Shown: one piece after another, positions 61,187 through 64,000 of the stretch
Layout of the letters: each line of letters opens with the position of its first letter
Position numbering within the stretch: position 1 is the first letter of the stretch
Source of the DNA: Paraglaciecola sp. L3A3
Lineage (GTDB): Bacteria > Pseudomonadota > Gammaproteobacteria > Enterobacterales > Alteromonadaceae
Direction of reading: 5' to 3'
NCBI RefSeq assembly: GCF_009796765.1
Contig: NZ_CP047023.1
Coordinates: forward strand, 2,339,501 to 2,403,500
Length of the DNA: 64,000 nt
Position numbers and translations under genes: made by a program
Notes under the pieces: model-generated
What the model was told of the DNA's origin: nothing
The model's input: only the letters and a program-made list of their open reading frames with translations
The model's database searches: none

Positions 61187-63301
61187 ATGAAAAAATATTT
61201 ACATTGTATTAACGCCTTGGCTGCTAAGAAGTTTATGGATAATCTCGCAGAACAAAATCGATGGAAAAGGTATTTTAAAGCTACTTTTTTAACGGTATTT
61301 ATAAGTACTCTCTTTTTTAGCAAAATAGTTTCTGCGAAACAATACCAGTTGCAGTTGTTAACTAATTTTAATGAACTAAATAAAGAGCAAGATGATTTAG
61401 TCTGGCTAGAGCCAATTCTTTCCCCGGCTAAAGACGAACAAATATTTGTGGCCAATGATCAAGGTTATATTTATTTATTAGATAAAAGTAATTCAAATAA
61501 GCAAAAGTTAGCTTTAAACATAAATACAAGTACCAATAAAAGCGCTGCTATTCGCCTTTCATCAATTACATTACATCCCAGCTTTATTCGTCCTGAAGAG
61601 TTAGGTTATGCCACTTTATACACTGCACACAACGCTAAATTGATTCAGCCAAAACAACATGCAGTATCTCTACCAGACAATATTGAGACTGTTTTTTATT
61701 ATGAAACGGTTATTACTGCTTGGCAATATGATTTTGATAAACAAGAAATTGATATTCATTCTGCAAGAGAAATACTCAGTATTCCTATTAAAAGTTTAGA
61801 TGAAGGAATTAACAGACTTTCATTTGATCCCTATCAAAAGTCATGGGGTAGGGATTATGGTCAATTATATTTTTCTTTAAACGCATCATACGAACTGAAA
61901 CATTACCCTTTATATTCGGGCTCAATTTTACGTATTCATCCTCAAGATTTTGGTGATAGTCATTACACTATCCCTTCGGATAATCCTTTTATCAAAGACA
62001 CAAAAATAAATGACGAAATAGTGGTGACGGGTTTAGACAAGATCGAACAATACTTTTGGGTTAAGAATAAACAGGGAGAAATCTTTGTACAGCATCATAA
62101 TAATGAGCAGTATTGGTTGAGTAAATTGCAACTAGGGGATAATTATTTGGCAGACTCTGCGCAAAATCACCTAAAACAGCAAGATGATGTGATGCCTACA
62201 ATTTTGCTTTATCAGGGGCGTCAATTTTTAACCCTTAAAAATCATTTTATATTTTTGTCTTCTTATGATGGTAAATGGTTGTTGAATTATTCGTCGATAA
62301 ACAATAATGAACCAGCATTAAGTGCAGAAATTCTTACAACAAATAATTTACTGACACCTGCCTTTGTTGATCTTGAACAAGATGAAAATAGTCACATATT
62401 TATTTTTGATATGAAAAATGCAAGTTTATATATCTTACAAGAACCCCAAGAAAAACTGCTTGATCCTGCTATTCCTAGCCAAGTAGAGAGTGATACAGGC
62501 ACTAGAAATTACCTTTTGTATATAATCTTGGTAGCTGTTCTGCTGTTTGTAGTTTTGATTTATGGAAAAAGTAGGAATAATAAAAATGGCGTTAACAAGC
62601 TAGAGAAGAACTTGTTTCGTTTAAAATATGAATCCAGTTCAAACAAAATTTTTCTCTATCTATCAGAGCAACGAGAGCCTATAAAATCTATAGATCTAAC
62701 TGCTATAACCGGATGTGAAGTCTTGTTAAATCATCAGGTTATTGCCATGGTTAATGGTCAAGCAGAACACATTTTTAGTAATGCAATTGAACAAGATTTA
62801 AGAGAGTTATTTGCTGAAGAACATTTTGAAAAAATGCTAGATTGTAAAACTAGAACAATCGAACTCATTTTGACGACTAAAAAAGAAAAAGTCACTGCAT
62901 GTCTCTATTTTAGAAAAGGAAAACGTAGAACCACCGGTGCAAAGTATCCTGATGTAATTGATATTATTATGGATTTTTGTTGGCAACTGTCTCGCCAAAT
63001 CAATCCCAATAATACTGAAGAACGCTCGGTTACTTTATCTGAAAAAATCTACCAGACGCCCAGGTATATTGTAACTCCTACAAAACCGCAATTTAGTCGT
63101 CATAACTCACAAGACAAGATTTCAGTTGACCCCAACATATCGCCTTTGGCACAAGATAAACCCACAGATAAGGATGATATTACAGCTGAAATAATATCAA
63201 CTGAAGTGGTTGATGCCTTAGAAAAGTTAGCGAATTTACATCAACAAGGCTTGTTAACTGATGAAGAGTTTACTGTGGCCAAATCTAAATTATTACAATA
63301 A
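61187..63301 (+). CDS. Sugar-dehydrogenase-like propeller with membrane anchor and SHOCT domain
   Basis: A 704-residue protein of unusual make-up. After a signal-like helix (about residues 30-50), a periplasmic beta-propeller region (55-435) resembles PQQ-dependent glucose/sorbosone dehydrogenases: PEELGYATLYTAH, then GINRLSFDPYQKSWGRDYGQ and LYSGSILRIHP. One membrane helix at about 448-468 is followed by a cytoplasmic domain (480-620) that I do not recognise, and a C-terminal SHOCT motif (EKLANLHQQGLLTDEEFTVA). I cannot confirm PQQ-binding residues, so it may be a sensor rather than an enzyme. An ATG at 61235 would give a shorter signal peptide. Monocistronic. Confidence 0.7.
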   Translation: MKKYLHCINALAAKKFMDNLAEQNRWKRYFKATFLTVFISTLFFSKIVSAKQYQLQLLTNFNELNKEQDDLVWLEPILSPAKDEQIFVANDQGYIYLLDKSNSNKQKLALNINTSTNKSAAIRLSSITLHPSFIRPEELGYATLYTAHNAKLIQPKQHAVSLPDNIETVFYYETVITAWQYDFDKQEIDIHSAREILSIPIKSLDEGINRLSFDPYQKSWGRDYGQLYFSLNASYELKHYPLYSGSILRIHPQDFGDSHYTIPSDNPFIKDTKINDEIVVTGLDKIEQYFWVKNKQGEIFVQHHNNEQYWLSKLQLGDNYLADSAQNHLKQQDDVMPTILLYQGRQFLTLKNHFIFLSSYDGKWLLNYSSINNNEPALSAEILTTNNLLTPAFVDLEQDENSHIFIFDMKNASLYILQEPQEKLLDPAIPSQVESDTGTRNYLLYIILVAVLLFVVLIYGKSRNNKNGVNKLEKNLFRLKYESSSNKIFLYLSEQREPIKSIDLTAITGCEVLLNHQVIAMVNGQAEHIFSNAIEQDLRELFAEEHFEKMLDCKTRTIELILTTKKEKVTACLYFRKGKRRTTGAKYPDVIDIIMDFCWQLSRQINPNNTEERSVTLSEKIYQTPRYIVTPTKPQFSRHNSQDKISVDPNISPLAQDKPTDKDDITAEIISTEVVDALEKLANLHQQGLLTDEEFTVAKSKLLQ

Positions 63302-63320
63302 TACCAACTCCATTAATACT

Positions 63321-63349
63321 AAAAAGCCAGCATAATAGCTGGCTTTTTT
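63321..63349. terminator. Bidirectional terminator between the propeller-SHOCT and sulfatase genes
   Basis: AAAAAGCCAGC and GCTGGCTTTTT form a perfect 11-bp stem (63321-63331, 63338-63348) with an ATAATA loop, between convergent genes. Confidence 0.9.
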
Positions 63350-63367
63350 ATGCTAAAAAGATGTCGT

Positions 63368-64000
63368 TTAACGTTTGGTTTTATTGATCACGCTCTCGAT
63401 AATCTTTTTATGTTTGCTCAGCATTTCAGGATTACTGTTGGCTAAATTGTGTTGCTCTGCCATGTCGTCAACCAAGTAATATAGTTGCTCACTAGATTGG
63501 AAACCTCCTTCAATATTTTTGTTATCACGGATCCAATCATTCGTACCTTTTGAAGGTGTAATATATTTCCAGTCTCCAACACGTATAGACAGAGTATAAG
63601 ACTCTTCGACTAATTGTGTACGTCCAGTTTGAGTATGATCTAACCAAGCGGCAGTATGGATTTCACTGTCGATAGCTTCATTGTCAGCCATAGGAATATT
63701 CAACATATTGGCAACAGATGCATATACATCAATTTGACTCATTAATGCGTCACTTACACCAGGTTTAACTTTATTTGGGTAGTGCACGATAGTTGGCATA
63801 CGAGTCCCTGCTTCATAAGCACTATATTTGCCACCTCTAAAAGGCCCTGCAGGTTTATGCTCACCTAATAATTGAATCGCTTCATCATCATAACCATCAG
63901 TTAATACTGGACCATTGTCGCTGGTGAATATAATTAAGGTGTTATCAAGTATCCCTTGCTCTTTTAATTGATTGACAACTTGGCCTGTTATCCAATCCAT
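63368..64000 (-). CDS. Sulfatase, C-terminal part (cut by the window edge)
   Basis: The last 210 residues of a type I sulfatase. FTSDNGP near the start holds the Asp-Asn pair that binds the catalytic calcium. GPFRGGKYSAYEAGTRMPTI and the closing YYLVDDMAEQHNLA are standard for arylsulfatases. The N-terminal half, with the formylglycine motif, lies beyond position 64000, so the ATG at 63998 is internal and the subfamily cannot be set. It supports a sulfated algal polysaccharide as the target of the locus. Confidence 0.9.
   Translation of the reverse strand: MDWITGQVVNQLKEQGILDNTLIIFTSDNGPVLTDGYDDEAIQLLGEHKPAGPFRGGKYSAYEAGTRMPTIVHYPNKVKPGVSDALMSQIDVYASVANMLNIPMADNEAIDSEIHTAAWLDHTQTGRTQLVEESYTLSIRVGDWKYITPSKGTNDWIRDNKNIEGGFQSSEQLYYLVDDMAEQHNLANSNPEMLSKHKKIIESVINKTKR

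Overview
The window looks like chromosomal DNA of a marine, polysaccharide-degrading gammaproteobacterium of the Alteromonadales (Paraglaciecola/Glaciecola-like). This rests on the AT-rich base composition, on housekeeping genes that read as gammaproteobacterial (HrpA, RlmI, TtcA, UspE, RssA, Bax, DUF2987), on a cbb3 oxidase locus with Alteromonadales-type gene order, and on TonB-receptor/glycosidase/sulfatase genes typical of algal-glycan specialists. No tRNA, rRNA, CRISPR array or prophage was seen.

Region 1 (260-6693) is a complete six-gene ebo cluster, in the order D-C-A-B-E-F, closed by a strong hairpin. It encodes a sugar-phosphate-cyclase-like enzyme, a UbiA-type membrane prenyltransferase, EboA, a TatD-like hydrolase, a xylose-isomerase-like protein and a phosphodiesterase-like protein. 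No enzymes for a final product lie beside it, so what it makes or moves is open. An ECF sigma factor with an overlapping small membrane protein follows. Then come two adjacent copies of a ~230-bp element with terminal inverted repeats (7806-8040 and 8084-8315), the second of which supplies the stop codon of a PL14-like lyase gene.

Region 2 (9203-32181) is mostly core genome: a CBS protein, HrpA, PilZ, RlmI, a LysE exporter, a membrane protein, Bax-like glucosaminidase, DUF2987, RssA, TtcA and UspE. It continues with a cbb3 oxidase locus (ccoNOQP, terminator, ccoH, ccoI, ccoS, TauE/SafE protein). CcoQ is a 57-aa gene that is easily missed. The fnr gene often found between the TauE protein and uspE is absent. 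A bacterioferritin pair with complementary loss of haem and ferroxidase ligands and a Kef-type antiporter finish the region.

Region 3 (32494-64000) is an accessory glycan-use region. One part is an oxidative deoxy/L-sugar route: IclR regulator, zinc alcohol dehydrogenase, amidohydrolase lactonase, UxaA-family dehydratase and FucP-type permease, next to a GH117 lipoprotein. The second is an uptake module: a large TonB-dependent receptor, an Ig-domain lipoprotein and a flavin-dependent tryptophan-halogenase homologue. The third is a tightly packed minus-strand operon of Planctomycetes/Verrucomicrobia-type genes (DUF2231-PSCyt1-LRR, TAT-exported NHL propeller, PSCyt1-DUF1549-LamG-DUF1553, DUF1501, GH2), with a divergent AraC regulator. 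ThuA and DUF1080 lipoproteins, a sugar-dehydrogenase-like propeller fused to a membrane anchor and SHOCT domain, and the end of a sulfatase gene complete it.

The region probably imports and takes apart a sulfated galactan or a fucose/L-galactose-rich algal glycan. Periplasmic c-type cytochrome proteins are placed so that they could handle an oxidation step. The GH2 gene is frameshifted near its 3' end by a perfect 14-bp tandem duplication; removing one copy restores an 847-residue reading frame.
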